Shown here in pieces: positions 17,239 to 28,929 of a stretch of 64,000 nucleotides of DNA. Position 1 is the first letter of the stretch. Every line of letters begins with the position of its first letter. The notes beneath the pieces are model-generated. The model saw only the letters and a program-made list of their open reading frames with translations, was not told the DNA's origin and did no database searches. The DNA lies in the NCBI GenBank assembly GCA_019637795.1, contig JAHBUY010000004.1, forward strand, positions 558,001-622,000. Reading direction: 5' to 3'. The DNA is from a bacterium (GTDB lineage Bacteria > Desulfobacterota > Binatia > HRBIN30 > CADEER01). Both the position numbers and the translations under genes were made by a program.

Positions 17239-18160
17239 TCGCGCCCCTCCCAGTCGCCGATCAGCTTGATCTCCGGCACCAGGCGGATGGCGCGCGCCCG
17301 CCACACCGTGTCCGTCACCTCGTCGATCAGCGCCTTGACGTCGGCGGCGGTGGCGTCGCCGACGTTGACGATGAAGTTGGCGTGCCGCTCCGAGATCATG
17401 GCGCCGCCGACCCGCCGGCCCTTCAGGCCGGCGGCCTCGATCAGGCGCCCGGCGAATTCGCCCGGCGGGTTCTTGAACACCGAGCCGGCGTTGGGAAAGC
17501 CGAGCGGCTGCTTGCTGTCCCGCTTGCGCTTGGCCGACGCCATGGCGGCGCGGATCGCCTCGGGATCGCCGGCGGTGAGCGCGAAGTCGATGCGGGTGAC
17601 GATGTGGTCCGGCGGCAGGTCGAAGCGGCGATAGCCGAAGCGCAGCGCGGCGCGCGGCAGCTCGCGCACGCCGTGCGCGGGATCGACCACCTCGATGGCG
17701 CTCACGCACTGGCTGATCTCGCCGCCGAAGGCGCCGGCGTTCATCAGCAGGCCGCCGCCGAGCGAGCCCGGGATGCCTTCCGCGAACTCGAGGCCGGTGA
17801 GGCCGCGCGCCGCGGCCTCCATCACCAGCTTCTTGAACGGCGCCGCGGCGCCGGCGCGCACCTGCCAGCGGTCGCCGGTCTGGCGCCAGTCGAAGACGCC
17901 GAGGGCGCGGCCGAGCTTGAGGACGATGCCGCGCACGCCGCGGTCGGCGACTAGGACGTTGGTGCCGATGCCGAGCACCGATACCGGAATGCCCTCGGCG
18001 CGGCCGCGGCGCTGCAGCGCCAGGATCTCCTCGGCGCTGCCCACCTCGACCCACGCATCGGCCGGCCCGCCGATGCGGAACGAGGTGTGCCGGCTCAGCG
18101 GCTCCGCGTAGCGAACCCGCGGGCCGAAGCGCTGCTGCAGCCACTCGCGCACGGCCGCTC

Positions 18161-18176
<16 letters not shown>
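17235..18176 (-). CDS. murB: UDP-N-acetylenolpyruvoylglucosamine reductase
   Basis: A 313-residue FAD enzyme that reduces UDP-GlcNAc-enolpyruvate to UDP-MurNAc with NADPH, the second committed step of peptidoglycan synthesis. FAD-binding motifs are HTSFRIGGPADAWVEV, SVLGIGTNVLVADRGVRG and FAEGIPGSLGGGLLMNAGAFGGE. The Ser of AGSVFKNP is the likely proton donor (type II-like, shorter MurB). ERHANFIVN follows near the end. The ATG at 18176 lies 16 nt inside murC, and the stop overlaps ftsQ as ATGA. Confidence 0.96.
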
Positions 18177-19566
<1,390 letters not shown>

Positions 19567-19570
<4 letters not shown>

Positions 19571-20646
19571 CCGCCTCCGCCTCCTCCCGCCACCACCTCG
19601 CGGCAGGTCGCCACGACGCGCGCCGCGGCATCGGGCACCCCGAGCCGCCGCGCCGCCTCCGCCATCGCCCGCAGGCGCGCCCGATCGCGCGCCAGCTCGA
19701 TCACCGCCGCGCCCAGCCGCTCGCCGGTGCAGTCGGCGTCGAGCAGCAGGACGCCCGCGCCGGCGTCGGCGACCACCGCGGCGTTGGCGCGCTGATGGTC
19801 GTCGGCGGCGAACGGGTAGGGCACCAGGATCGCCGGCTTGCCGAGCACCGTGAGCTCGGCGACGGTGGTCGCGCCGGCGCGGCAGACCACCAGGTCGGCG
19901 CCCTGGTACGCGGCGCCCATGTCGTCGATGAACGCCACCGCCTCGGCGGCGACGCCGAGCGCCGCGTAGCGGGCGGCGATGGCCTCGCGATCGGCGGCGC
20001 CGGTCTGGTGCAGGATGCGCAGGTCGGGAATCGCCGCGAACAGCGCCGCCGCCGCGTCGGCCAGGGCGCGGTTGAGCCGGTGCGCCCCCTGGCTGCCGCC
20101 GAAGGCCAGCAGCGTGAAGCCCTGGCGCGGCGCCGGCGCGGCCGCCGGAAAGGCGCGCACCGGGTTGCCGGTGACCACCACCTTGCCGGCCGGGAAGTAG
20201 GCGTTGGCGGCGGCGAAGGTGGTGCAGACGCGGCTGGCGATGCGGCCGAGGGCGCGGTTGGCGAGCCCCGGACGCGCGTTCTGCTCCAGCAGCACCGACG
20301 GCACGCGCCGCAGCCAGGCGGCGGCGACGAGCGGGAACGAGGCGTAGCCACCGACGCCGAGGACGACGTCGGCGCGGAAGCGATGGAGGATGCGGGTGCC
20401 CGCCGCCACGGCCGCCGGCAGGTGCACGGCGAGGCCGAGCGCGCCGCGCCAGCCGCGGCCGCGCAGGCCGCGGATGTTCAGGGCCTGGAAGGCGAAGCGG
20501 GTGCGCGGGATGACGCGCGCCTCGATGCCGTGCGCGCTGCCGACGAACAGCACGGACTCGGGCTCGCCGCCCGCCCACTGCTCGGCCACCGCGAGCCCCG
20601 GGAACAGATGCCCGCCTGTGCCACCCCCCGCCACGATCATCCGCAT
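19567..20646 (-). CDS. murG: UDP-N-acetylglucosamine--lipid I GlcNAc transferase
   Basis: A 359-residue membrane-associated GT-B glycosyltransferase that makes lipid II. The N-terminal VAGGGTGGHLFPGLAVAE is the lipid I-binding G-loop. GVGGYASFPLVAAAW and LEQNARPGLANR follow in the first domain. The second domain has TGNPVR, FGGSQGAHRLN and the donor-binding CRAGATTVAEL. Two closely spaced starts exist (20646 and 20640); the upstream one is used here. It begins 3 nt after the ftsW stop. Confidence 0.97.
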
Positions 20647-20648
20647 CC

Positions 20649-21788
20649 TCAACCCGTCATGCGCGACAGCGACGCGAGCATGCCGACCTCGATCATCGTC
20701 ACCAGGATCGCCGAGCCGCCGTAGCTGAGGAACGGCAGCGGCAAGCCCTTGGTCGGCAGCAAGCCCAACACCACCCCTATGTTGACCACCGCGCTGAGAA
20801 TTAGCACCGCGGTCAGGCCAAAAGCGAGCAGACTGGCGAAGGAATCGGGGTGGCGCGCGGCGACCCGGAAGCCGCGCACGGCGACCACCGCGAACAGCGC
20901 CAGCACCACCAGCGCGCCGATCAGGCCGAGCTCCTCGCCGACCAGGGCGAAGATGAAATCGGTGTGCGCCTCGGGCAGGAACGCCATCTTCTGCTTGCTC
21001 TGGCCGAGGCCGACGCCGGCGACGCCGCCGGAGCCGACGGCGATCAGCGACTGCACCAGTTGGAAGGCGCTGTCCTGGGCGTGCTCGAAGGGGTCCATGA
21101 AGGCGAGCAGGCGGCGCATGCGGTACGGGGCCACCTGCACCGCCGCGATCATGCCGATCGCCCCGAGGCCGACCAGGCCGCCGATGTGCAGCGGCCGCGC
21201 CCCGCCGACGTACAGCATGAGCAGCGCCAGGGCGCCGAGGATGACGGTGGTGCCGAAGTCCGGCTGTCCCATGATGAGGGCGCAGCAGATGCCGACGCAC
21301 AGCAGCGCCGGCACGATGCCGTTGACGAAGCTGCCCATGCGCTCGCGGTGCTGGCTGATCCAGCGCGCCAGGAAGAGCACCACGCCGAGCTTGACGAACT
21401 CCGACGGCTGCAGGCTGAAGCCGCCGAGCGCGATCCAGCGCCGCGCGCCGCCGCGTTCGACGCCGATGCCCGGCGTCAGCACCAGCAGCAGCGCCAGCAT
21501 GCAGAGCGGCAGCATCACCGCCGCCCAGCGCTCGAGCAGCTCGAGGCGGAGGCGCGAGACCAGCAGCATCACCAGCACGCCGCCGCCGACCGAGACCAGG
21601 TGCTTGCGGAAGAAGAGGTAGGGATCGCCGTAGCGGTTGCCGGCCTGGAAGTAGCTGACGTTGAGCACCATGACGACGCCGAGCCCGAGCAGGCCGGCAA
21701 CCGCGGCGAGCAGCCACACGTCGGGGCGGGTCAGGCGCGGCATGACGACGCGCTCCTGCAGACGGCTGATCGGTCGCAGACGATTCAC
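20649..21788 (-). CDS. ftsW: SEDS peptidoglycan polymerase FtsW
   Basis: A 379-residue inner-membrane protein of the SEDS family, which polymerises lipid II with its partner transpeptidase FtsI. It has about ten hydrophobic segments starting at VWLLAAVAGLLGLGVVMVLN. The family blocks are GGARRWIALGGFSLQPSEFVK (shown here split across the core), PDFGTTVILGALALLMLYVG, EAHTDFIFALVGEELG and KGLPLPFLSYGGSAI. The start GTG at 21788 overlaps the murD stop as GTGA; an ATG at 21743 is a weaker alternative. Confidence 0.97.
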   Translation of the reverse strand: MNRLRPISRLQERVVMPRLTRPDVWLLAAVAGLLGLGVVMVLNVSYFQAGNRYGDPYLFFRKHLVSVGGGVLVMLLVSRLRLELLERWAAVMLPLCMLALLLVLTPGIGVERGGARRWIALGGFSLQPSEFVKLGVVLFLARWISQHRERMGSFVNGIVPALLCVGICCALIMGQPDFGTTVILGALALLMLYVGGARPLHIGGLVGLGAIGMIAAVQVAPYRMRRLLAFMDPFEHAQDSAFQLVQSLIAVGSGGVAGVGLGQSKQKMAFLPEAHTDFIFALVGEELGLIGALVVLALFAVVAVRGFRVAARHPDSFASLLAFGLTAVLILSAVVNIGVVLGLLPTKGLPLPFLSYGGSAILVTMIEVGMLASLSRMTG

Positions 21789-23116
21789 GGCAGTTCCTCC
21801 ACCAGGGCGCGGAAGCGCGCGCCGCGCTCCGCGTAGTCGCGGAATTCGTCGAAGCTGGCGCAGCCCGGCGCCAGGACCACCACCTGCCCGGGGCGCGCCG
21901 CGGCGGCGTGGCGCACGGCCGCCGCGAGATCGGGCACGACCAGCGGCGACAGGTCGCCGCCCAGTTGCGCGGCGATGGCCGGCCCGGCCTGGCCGAAGCA
22001 GATGGTGCGCGCGACCCGGGCCGCGATGCGCGGCCGCAGCGCCGCGAAGTCGCCGCCCTTGTCGTAGCCGCCGAGCAGCAGGACGATGCCGCCGGGGAAG
22101 CTGTCGAGCGACTTCTCGACCGCGCCGACGTTGGTCGCCTTGGAGTCGTCGTACCAGCGCACGCCGCCGCGCTCGGCGACCAGCTCGAGGCGGTGCGGCA
22201 GCGCCGTGGTGGCGCGGATCGCGGCGCGGATGGCCTCGGGCGGCGTGCCCCAGGCGGTGGCGGCGGTAATCGCCGCCAGCAGGTTCTCGCGGTTGTGGGC
22301 GCCGGCGAGCGGACTGCTTCTGAGGTCGTAGCGCTGCGGCGGACCGGCGTTGCGCGCCACCGCCGCGTCGCCGTCGAGGTAGGTGCCGAACTCCACCGGC
22401 TCGCGGCCGAACGAGAGGACGGTGGCGCGGGTGTGGTGGCGCTGCTCCCAGACCCAGGGATCGTCGCGATTGAGCACCGCGACGTCGGCCCCGCTCTGGT
22501 GGCGCAGCAGGTTGGCCTTGGCGGCGCCGTAGTCGGCGGGGTTCGGATAGCGGTCCTGGTGATCCGGGGTCAGGTTCAGCAGCACGCCGACGCGCGGCGC
22601 GAAGCTCGGCACCCACTCGAGCTGGAAGCTCGACACCTCGGCGACCGCGGCGTCCCACGGACGCGGATCGAGTGCCGCGTCGGCGAGCGGCGTGCCGAGA
22701 TTGCCGCCGATGAACACGCGCTGCCCGGCCGCCTGCAGCATGGCGCCGAGCAGGGTCGTCGTCGTGCTCTTGCCGTTGGTGCCGGTGATCGCCAGCACCG
22801 GACAGGACAGGAAGCGGGCGGCGAGCTCGATCTCGCTCCACACCGGCAGGCCGCGCGCCGCCGCGGCGGCGAGGAGCAGGTGATCGCGCGCCACGCCGGG
22901 GCTCGGCACCACCAGCGTGATGCCGGCGAGCGCGGCGAGGTCCTCCGGACCGACGACCAGCTCCACCGCGTCGGGCCACGCCGGGTCGCGCGCCGCCGTC
23001 GCCGCGCGCTCGACGACGCGGACGCGGGCCCCGCGCGCCGCCAGCAGGCGGGCGCAACTGCGGCCGGCGCGGCCGGCGCCGATCACCAACGCGTGCGTGC
23101 CCGCCAGCTCGCTCAT
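21785..23116 (-). CDS. murD: UDP-N-acetylmuramoylalanine--D-glutamate ligase
   Basis: A 443-residue Mur ligase that adds D-Glu to UDP-MurNAc-L-Ala. The N-terminal domain reads [20 protein letters not shown]. The P-loop is [19 protein letters not shown] (~residue 112 on). [21 protein letters not shown] and [18 protein letters not shown] are diagnostic. The C-terminal domain ends [20 protein letters not shown]. The start overlaps mraY as ATGA and the stop overlaps ftsW as GTGA, so translation is tightly coupled on both sides. Confidence 0.97.
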   Translation of the reverse strand: MSELAGTHALVIGAGRAGRSCARLLAARGARVRVVERAATAARDPAWPDAVELVVGPEDLAALAGITLVVPSPGVARDHLLLAAAAARGLPVWSEIELAARFLSCPVLAITGTNGKSTTTTLLGAMLQAAGQRVFIGGNLGTPLADAALDPRPWDAAVAEVSSFQLEWVPSFAPRVGVLLNLTPDHQDRYPNPADYGAAKANLLRHQSGADVAVLNRDDPWVWEQRHHTRATVLSFGREPVEFGTYLDGDAAVARNAGPPQRYDLRSSPLAGAHNRENLLAAITAATAWGTPPEAIRAAIRATTALPHRLELVAERGGVRWYDDSKATNVGAVEKSLDSFPGGIVLLLGGYDKGGDFAALRPRIAARVARTICFGQAGPAIAAQLGGDLSPLVVPDLAAAVRHAAAARPGQVVVLAPGCASFDEFRDYAERGARFRALVEELP

Positions 23117-24189
23117 CGCAGCTTCAGGGTGCTGAGCGCCACCACCGCGCAGAGGATCGAGAGGATCCAGGCGCGGACGATGATCTGCGGCTCCGGCCAG
23201 CCCAGCAGCTCGAAATGATGGTGGATCGGCGCCATGCGGAAGATGCGCTTGCGCCGCAGCTTGAACGACGCGACCTGCAGGATGACCGACAGCGCCTCGA
23301 CGACGAAGACGCCGCCGGCGATGACCAGCACCAGCTCCTGCTTGGTGAGCAGCGCCAGGATGCCGAGCGCGGCGCCGAGCGGCAGCGCGCCGACGTCGCC
23401 CATGAACATCATCGCCGGATAGGCGTTGAACCACAGGAACCCGAGGCCGGCGCACACCAGCGCCGAGCAGAAGATCGCCAGCTCGCCGGTGCCGGTGATG
23501 TACGGCACCTGCAGGTACTCGGCGAGCTTCGCGTTGCCGGTCGCGTAGGCGAAGATGCCGTACGTGAACGCGGTGGTCATCACCGGGCCGATGGCCAGGC
23601 CGTCGAGCCCGTCGGTGAGGTTGACCGCGTTCGAGGCGCCGACCAGCAGCACGGCGGCGAACGGGATGTAGAGGATCCCGAGATCGACGTGGACGTTCTT
23701 GACGAACGGGAAGTAGAGCGCGGTGTCGAAGTGCGGCACGAAGTAGAGGAAGGCGCCGGCCGCCAGCCCGATCGCGAGCTCCCAGCGCAGGCGGGTCGCG
23801 CCCGGCAGGCCCTTGGAGTTGCGGCCGGTGAGCTTGCGCCAGTCGTCGACGAAGCCGATGGCGGCGAAGCTGACGGTGACCAGGAGGACCAGCCACACGT
23901 ACTGGTTGGTGAGATCGGCCAGCAGCAGCGTGGCGAGGATGAGCGACGACAGGATGAGCACGCCGCCCATCGTCGGGGTGCCGGCCTTGGTCTGGTGGCG
24001 CTCGGGGCCCTCGGGGCGGATCTGCTGGCCGATCTTGGCGGCGGTCAGCGTGCGGATCAGCCAGGGCCCGAAGAGAAACGAGACGACGAACGCCGTCAGC
24101 GCCGCCACCACGGCGCGGAAGGTGATGTAGCGCAGCACGTTCAGGCCGGAGAACGTGGTGTGCAGCGGGTACAGCAGGGCGTAGAGCAT
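23113..24189 (-). CDS. mraY: Phospho-N-acetylmuramoyl-pentapeptide transferase
   Basis: A 358-residue polytopic membrane enzyme that transfers phospho-MurNAc-pentapeptide to undecaprenyl phosphate, forming lipid I. Diagnostic motifs are [26 protein letters not shown] (catalytic aspartates), [32 protein letters not shown] and [14 protein letters not shown]. About ten transmembrane segments are visible. The start overlaps the murF stop by one base (TGATG), and the stop overlaps murD as ATGA. Confidence 0.98.
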   Translation of the reverse strand: MLYALLYPLHTTFSGLNVLRYITFRAVVAALTAFVVSFLFGPWLIRTLTAAKIGQQIRPEGPERHQTKAGTPTMGGVLILSSLILATLLLADLTNQYVWLVLLVTVSFAAIGFVDDWRKLTGRNSKGLPGATRLRWELAIGLAAGAFLYFVPHFDTALYFPFVKNVHVDLGILYIPFAAVLLVGASNAVNLTDGLDGLAIGPVMTTAFTYGIFAYATGNAKLAEYLQVPYITGTGELAIFCSALVCAGLGFLWFNAYPAMMFMGDVGALPLGAALGILALLTKQELVLVIAGGVFVVEALSVILQVASFKLRRKRIFRMAPIHHHFELLGWPEPQIIVRAWILSILCAVVALSTLKLR

Positions 24190-25613
24190 CAGCTCGCTCC
24201 GGCGGCGCCGCGCCCGCCAGCGGCGGCTTCGAGCAGGGCCACCACCTCCGCCATGCGGGCGCCGTAGCGGCGCACGCCCGGCTCGGCGTCGCCGCCCCGG
24301 GACCCCTTGACCAGCACGGTGTCGCCGGGCTGCCAGCGGGCGCCGATCAGCGCCGCGGCGGCGGCGGCGTCGGCGCACACGTCGACCAGGGCCCCGCCGG
24401 CGCGGCGGGCGCCCTCGGCGATCGGCTCGGCGCCGGGCCCGACGGCGAGCACCCAGGCGACGCCCGCGGCCACCGCATGGGCGCCGACCGCGGCGTGCAG
24501 CTCGGCGCTGCGCGGCCCGAGCTCGCGCATCTCGCCGAGCGCGGCGATGGCGCGTCCGGGCAGGCGGCCGACGGCGTCGAGCGCCGCCGCGGTGCTGCCG
24601 GGATTGGCGTTGTAGGCGTCGTTGATGACCGTCACCCCGTTCGCCAGCGGCACCACCTGCATGCGCATGCGCGGCGGCTCGGCGGCGGCGAGCCCGGCGG
24701 CGATGACGGCGGCGTCGAGGCCCAGGGCGTGCGCCGCCGCCGCGGCGGCGAGGGCGTTCTGGACGTTGTGGCGACCGGCGGCGCGCAGGCGCACGGGGGC
24801 GCGCGCGTCGCCGATGCAGAGGGTGAAGGCGCAGCCGGCAAGGTCGGCGTCGTCGATCGCCTCGGCGCGGACGAGGCGGCCGCTGCCGAACTCGATGCGG
24901 CGGCGGCCGGCGAAGCGCGCCGCCGCGGCGGCGACGCGCGCGTCGTCCATGTTGACGGCGATGGCGCCCGCCGCCGGCATGCCGGCGAAGAGCTCGCCCT
25001 TGGCGCGGGCGACGCCGTCGACACTGCCCACCCCCTCGAGGTGCGCCGGGCCGACGTTGGTGATCACGCCGACGTCGGGGACGGCGATCTCGGTCAGGCG
25101 GGCGATCTCGCCGAAGGCGTTCATGCCCATCTCGATCACCGCCGCGGCCTCGTCGCCGGTCAGGCGGACGAGCGTCAGCGGCACGCCGATCAGGTTGTTC
25201 TCGTTGCCGTGGGTCTTGAGCACCCGGCCCGGCCAGGCCTGCTCGAAGACCGCGGCCAGCATCTCCTTGGTGGTCGTCTTGCCGTTGCTGCCGGTGATCG
25301 CGACGACGCGGCCGCCCCAGCGGCGGCGCGTCCAGGCGGCGAGATCGCCGAGGGCGCGCAGCGTGTCGGCGACGACGATGGCGCGCGCCGGCTCGACGCC
25401 CTCGGGCACGTGATCCACCAGCACCGCGACCGCGCCGCCGGCGAGCGCCGCGGCGGCGAAGGCGTGGCCGTCGTGCGTCGGGCCGCGCAGCGCCACGTAC
25501 AGGCAGTCGGCGGCGAGCGCGCGCGTGTCGGTGCACACCGCGCGCGCCGTGCAGGCGGGCGCCGGCGCGGCGGCGCCGACGGCGCGCGCGATCTCCTCGC
25601 CCGTCCAGGTCAT
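24189..25613 (-). CDS. murF: UDP-N-acetylmuramoyl-tripeptide--D-alanyl-D-alanine ligase
   Basis: A 474-residue Mur ligase that attaches D-Ala-D-Ala to the UDP-MurNAc tripeptide. The N-terminus [16 protein letters not shown] is typical of MurF. The P-loop [38 protein letters not shown] and [16 protein letters not shown] identify the enzyme. I chose ATG 25613 because GAGG lies 8 nt upstream. An in-frame ATG at 25649, just after the ftsI stop, has no ribosome site. In most dcw clusters murE would sit between ftsI and murF; here nothing lies between them. Confidence 0.95.
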   Translation of the reverse strand: MTWTGEEIARAVGAAAPAPACTARAVCTDTRALAADCLYVALRGPTHDGHAFAAAALAGGAVAVLVDHVPEGVEPARAIVVADTLRALGDLAAWTRRRWGGRVVAITGSNGKTTTKEMLAAVFEQAWPGRVLKTHGNENNLIGVPLTLVRLTGDEAAAVIEMGMNAFGEIARLTEIAVPDVGVITNVGPAHLEGVGSVDGVARAKGELFAGMPAAGAIAVNMDDARVAAAAARFAGRRRIEFGSGRLVRAEAIDDADLAGCAFTLCIGDARAPVRLRAAGRHNVQNALAAAAAAHALGLDAAVIAAGLAAAEPPRMRMQVVPLANGVTVINDAYNANPGSTAAALDAVGRLPGRAIAALGEMRELGPRSAELHAAVGAHAVAAGVAWVLAVGPGAEPIAEGARRAGGALVDVCADAAAAAALIGARWQPGDTVLVKGSRGGDAEPGVRRYGARMAEVVALLEAAAGGRGAAGAS

Positions 25614-25653
25614 GAGGGATGCCTCGCCCGCGCGCGCCGCCATGGCCATGGCG

Positions 25654-27621
25654 TCACGAGGCGCTGGAGGAGAAATACAGCGTCAGCGTGCGGTCGGCGG
25701 CGACCGCGCCGGGAAGCGGCGTCTGTCTGGCGACGTAGCCCGAGCCCTCGACGCGCACCGTCCAGCCGTCGGCCTGGGCGCGCACCAGGGCGTCGCGCAT
25801 CGGCAGGCCGAGGAAGCTCGGCACGCCGCCGGGCGCGGCGATCTCCGCCACCACCTCCTCGGTCTCGGCCTCGGGCACCGGCTCGGTGGCGGCGGCGCGG
25901 CGCAGCGGCGGCGGCAGCGGCACCGGCTGCTCCTGCGGCTCGAGCGTCGGCAGGATGCGCCGGCGCGCCAGGCCGTACTCGGCGACGGCGCGGAAGACCG
26001 GCGCGGCGACGACCCCGCCGTAGGTGGCGGTGCGCGGCGTGTCGATGACGGCGAGGATCACCAGGGCGGGGTTCTCGGCCGGGACGAAGCCGACGAACGA
26101 AGACATGCGGTCGCGCGGGTGGTAGCGGCCGGTGCCCGGATCGACCTTCTGCGCCGTGCCGGTCTTGCCGGCGACGCGGAACCCGTCGATCCGCGCCTGC
26201 TTGCCGGTGCCGCGCTCGGTGACGCCGACCAGCAGGTCGGTGACCACCTGGGCGGTGCGACGCGACATGATGCGGCGTTCGAGATGCGGCGTCGCGGCGT
26301 AGCGCACGGTGCCGGCATCGTCGGTGATGCGTTTCACGATGTACGGCCGCAGCACGTCGCCGCCGTTGGCGATGGCGGCGAAGCCGCGCGCCATCTGCAG
26401 CGGCGTCACGGCGATGCCCTGGCCGAAGGCGGTGGTGACGAGATGGATGCGGCCCCACTTCTCCACCGGGCGGAGCAGGCCGCTGGTCTCCCCGGGCAGG
26501 TCGACGCCGGTCGGCAGGCCGAAGCCGAGGCCGCGCACCACCTTGCCGAAGCGCTCGCTGCCGAGCCGCTCGGCGACCTTGGCGCAGCCGATGTTGCTCG
26601 ACTGGGCGATGACGTCGGCGAAGTTGAGCACGCCGTGCGGGTGCGCGTCGCGGATGGTGCGGTTGCCGACCGTGTAGCGGCCGCCCTCGCAGTTGATGCG
26701 CTCCTCGGGGCGCACCACCTGCTCCTCGATCGCGGCGGCGGCGAGGAAGGCCTTGAAGGTCGAGCCGGGCTCGTAGACGTCGGTGACGGCGCGGTTGCGG
26801 TAGACGTCGGGCCCGACGCCGCGCACGTGATTGGGATCGAAGCGCGGCACGTTCGCCATCGCCAGGATCTCGCCGGTGTTGGGATCGAGCGCCACCAGCG
26901 TGCCGGCGCGCGCCTGGAACTGCTGCACGGCGCGCTCGAGCGCCTCCTCGGCGACGCGCTGCAGGGCGACGTCGATGGTCAGCTCGACGTGAGCGCCGGC
27001 GCGCGGGAGCGACGACCCCACCCCATCACCCAACTCGAACTGTCGCCCCCACGCGTCGTGACCGACGACCAGGGCCTGCACCCCACCCCGCAACTCCGCA
27101 TCGAAGGCACGCTCGATGCCCTCCAGGCCCTGGCCGTCGACGTTCGTGAACCCGAGCACGTGCGCGGCCAGCGGCCCGTGCGGGTACACCCGCTGCCGGG
27201 TCGGCTCGCTGCCGATCCCGCGCAGCTTGAGATCGTCCACCTTGCTCCACTGCTCGATCGGCACCTGGCGGCGCAGCCAGACGAACGGCGCCGAGGCATT
27301 GGCGCGCTGCAGCACCGCGTCGCGCGGGATGTCGAGGAGGCGCGCCACGGTGTTCACGTCCTCTGGCTGGAACTCGCGCGGCCGCAGGTACACCGAGGCC
27401 GAATCGCGGCTCAGGGCCAGCGGCTCGCCGAAGCGATCGACGATCGAGCCGCGGGACGCCGTCGTCCGCACGCTCTTGTGGTGCTGGCGATCGGCGCGCT
27501 GTTTGAGCGCATCGGCCTGCACCGTCGTGAGCTGCACGACGCGCATGGCGAGCGCGCTGAACAGCACCGCGAACAGCACCGCGACCGCCGCGATGCGCTG
27601 GCGCATCGAGCGGCCGGTCAC
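25654..27621 (-). CDS. ftsI: Septal peptidoglycan transpeptidase FtsI (class B PBP) with one C-terminal PASTA domain
   Basis: A 655-residue bitopic penicillin-binding protein that crosslinks septal wall with FtsW. One transmembrane helix (~residues 8-26, IAAVAVLFAVLFSALAMRVV) is followed by SRGSIVDRFGEPLALS and the pedestal domain. The transpeptidase has the nucleophile in EPGSTFKAF (SxxK, ~287), SSN (~340) and AGKTGTAQ (~485). Residues ~597-650 (SFLGLPMRDALVRAQADGW) form a single PASTA domain, which binds peptidoglycan; it is missing from E. coli FtsI but found in SpoVD-like homologues. It starts with GTG overlapping the ftsL stop (GTGA). Confidence 0.96.
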   Translation of the reverse strand: MTGRSMRQRIAAVAVLFAVLFSALAMRVVQLTTVQADALKQRADRQHHKSVRTTASRGSIVDRFGEPLALSRDSASVYLRPREFQPEDVNTVARLLDIPRDAVLQRANASAPFVWLRRQVPIEQWSKVDDLKLRGIGSEPTRQRVYPHGPLAAHVLGFTNVDGQGLEGIERAFDAELRGGVQALVVGHDAWGRQFELGDGVGSSLPRAGAHVELTIDVALQRVAEEALERAVQQFQARAGTLVALDPNTGEILAMANVPRFDPNHVRGVGPDVYRNRAVTDVYEPGSTFKAFLAAAAIEEQVVRPEERINCEGGRYTVGNRTIRDAHPHGVLNFADVIAQSSNIGCAKVAERLGSERFGKVVRGLGFGLPTGVDLPGETSGLLRPVEKWGRIHLVTTAFGQGIAVTPLQMARGFAAIANGGDVLRPYIVKRITDDAGTVRYAATPHLERRIMSRRTAQVVTDLLVGVTERGTGKQARIDGFRVAGKTGTAQKVDPGTGRYHPRDRMSSFVGFVPAENPALVILAVIDTPRTATYGGVVAAPVFRAVAEYGLARRRILPTLEPQEQPVPLPPPLRRAAATEPVPEAETEEVVAEIAAPGGVPSFLGLPMRDALVRAQADGWTVRVEGSGYVARQTPLPGAVAADRTLTLYFSSSAS

Positions 27622-27986
27622 GGCAGTATCCCCTCCTCCGCGCGCTCCGGCCGGCGCATGTGCAACCGGGTGGTCGCCAACGCCTCCAGACGCGCCACAC
27701 TGTCGGCCGCGGCAGCCCTGACCTCGAGGTCCCGCCCCTCACGCTCCAACGCCACCACGAGCTGCCGCGTCACCGACAGTCGGTACCCGGCCTCCACCAC
27801 CATCAACCGCACCCGCACGTAGCCGAGTAAGAGACACACCGCGCATGCGCCCAACGCCACGCACCAGACGATCAGCCGCCGCGCCTCCGCGCTCACCGAC
27901 GCGCGCACGTTGGCGGGACGGTTCGGGCTCTGCGACAGCGGCGAGACGAGCACGCCAGCCGGGCGCGCGGCGGCCGTGGGCATCAT
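27618..27986 (-). CDS. ftsL: Cell division protein FtsL
   Basis: A 122-residue bitopic membrane protein of the FtsQLB complex. A cytoplasmic ~38-residue N-terminus precedes one transmembrane helix (~40-58, LIVWCVALGACAVCLLLGY). A periplasmic heptad region follows (EAGYRLSVTRQLVVALEREG...), ending near MRRPERAEEGILP. FtsL is poorly conserved; the call rests on size, topology, coiled coil and position before ftsI. The start is 4 bp after the mraZ stop, where rsmH (mraW) normally sits. Two adjacent ATG codons (27986, 27983) are possible. Confidence 0.85.
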   Translation of the reverse strand: MMPTAAARPAGVLVSPLSQSPNRPANVRASVSAEARRLIVWCVALGACAVCLLLGYVRVRLMVVEAGYRLSVTRQLVVALEREGRDLEVRAAAADSVARLEALATTRLHMRRPERAEEGILP

Positions 27987-27990
27987 CGTC

Positions 27991-28446
27991 TCACAACCCC
28001 AACTCGCTGAGCACGCCGGGATTGGCCACGGCGATGAGCTCGCCGGACTGGTGCACCGGCTGCCACTTCGCCTGATCCCAGACGCGGAATTTGCCGCGCG
28101 CGCCGGCGAAGACGACGTCCTTCACCAGCCCGGCGTAGGCGCGCAGCACCGGCGGCACCAGAAGCCGCCCCTGACCGTCGATCTGACATTCGTGGGCGCC
28201 GGGGAGGTAGAAGTCGTCGAAGTAGGCCATGGCGGCGGGAGAGAGATCGCTCCGTCCGGCGATGCGCGCCTCGAGCTTCATCCACTCACCGTACGGCCGC
28301 GCCTCCAGGCAGCGGCTCTCGCCGACGCGGAAATTGGTGATGAAGATGCGGTCATCGCCGAGCTCGCGCAGCACGTCGCGGAACCGCGCTGGGATGTTCA
28401 CCCGCCCTTTGCCATCGATCGTCTGTTCGAATGTGCCGCGAAACAC
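27991..28446 (-). CDS. mraZ: Transcriptional regulator MraZ
   Basis: A 151-residue protein with two AbrB-like SpoVT domains. The repeats are visible as FRGTFEQTIDGKGRVNIPAR near the start and GAHECQIDGQGRLLVPPVLR around residues ~82-101; DGKGR and DGQGR are the conserved DNA-binding turns. MraZ forms ring oligomers that bind direct repeats in its own promoter and repress the dcw operon. The start is GTG at 28446. Three GTGGN boxes lie 33-57 bp upstream, so autoregulation is likely. Confidence 0.97.
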   Translation of the reverse strand: MFRGTFEQTIDGKGRVNIPARFRDVLRELGDDRIFITNFRVGESRCLEARPYGEWMKLEARIAGRSDLSPAAMAYFDDFYLPGAHECQIDGQGRLLVPPVLRAYAGLVKDVVFAGARGKFRVWDQAKWQPVHQSGELIAVANPGVLSELGL

Positions 28447-28478
28447 GCGACGACTCCCACCAATTTATTCACATCCCC

Positions 28479-28503
28479 ACCACAGTCCGCCACTTTCAAC
28501 CAC
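28479..28503 (-). promoter_or_regulatory. MraZ operator: three GTGGN boxes at 10-bp spacing
   Basis: On the minus strand GTGGT (28499-28503), GTGGC (28489-28493) and GTGGT (28479-28483) are each separated by exactly 5 nt. This matches the architecture known for MraZ sites (5-nt boxes separated by 5 nt). A fourth GTGGG at 28456-28460 is out of phase. The array begins just after the expected transcription start of the promoter at 28513-28541, so bound MraZ would block initiation or clearance. Confidence 0.8.
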
Positions 28504-28512
28504 CGCGAGCGG

Positions 28513-28541
28513 GCTATACAGCGGCATCTGTCCGCCGTCAA
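28513..28541 (-). promoter_or_regulatory. sigma70-type promoter of the dcw cluster
   Basis: On the minus strand TTGACG (28536-28541) and TATAGC (28513-28518) are separated by 17 bp, a near-consensus promoter in an otherwise GC-rich region. It points at mraZ, with a start site expected near 28506. Confidence 0.75.
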
Positions 28542-28929
28542 TACAAAACTTCCATCGCCGCGCTGGGTGCATCCCCGGGGAGCGTGCGGCTTCGCACCGC
28601 TGAGAAGGATCCCCTGCCCGCGGCCTCCGACGCGTCGGAAGGATGCTCACCCCCCGTCCGCTCCGAATCGGGCCGCAGGTGACTTCGATCACCTCCGCTC
28701 ATGATGTACGGCCGTCGGCCCGGTCTCCGAGCAATCCGAGCGCGACGGCCGCAAATCATTGATCGAAAGGGCGGATCGCGTCGTCCACCCGGATCCACGC
28801 CATTCCTCTCGTGCCCCACCGTTGAGCTGAACCTCGCTTCAGCGGCACGGCGTCTGCTCAGCCAGGGACTCCGTGCAAGCGGCGCGCGCCACGTTGGCGC
28901 GCGCACCAGACGCGAGGGGAGGATCGCTC
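28542..28929. other. Intergenic region between the dcw promoter and the outer-membrane protein gene
   Basis: About 390 bp without a convincing gene. Short open frames here lack codon bias and ribosome sites. It should hold the plus-strand promoter of the gene starting at 28930, but I see no clear -35/-10 pair. GAGGGGAGG just before 28930 is that gene's ribosome site. Confidence 0.5.
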
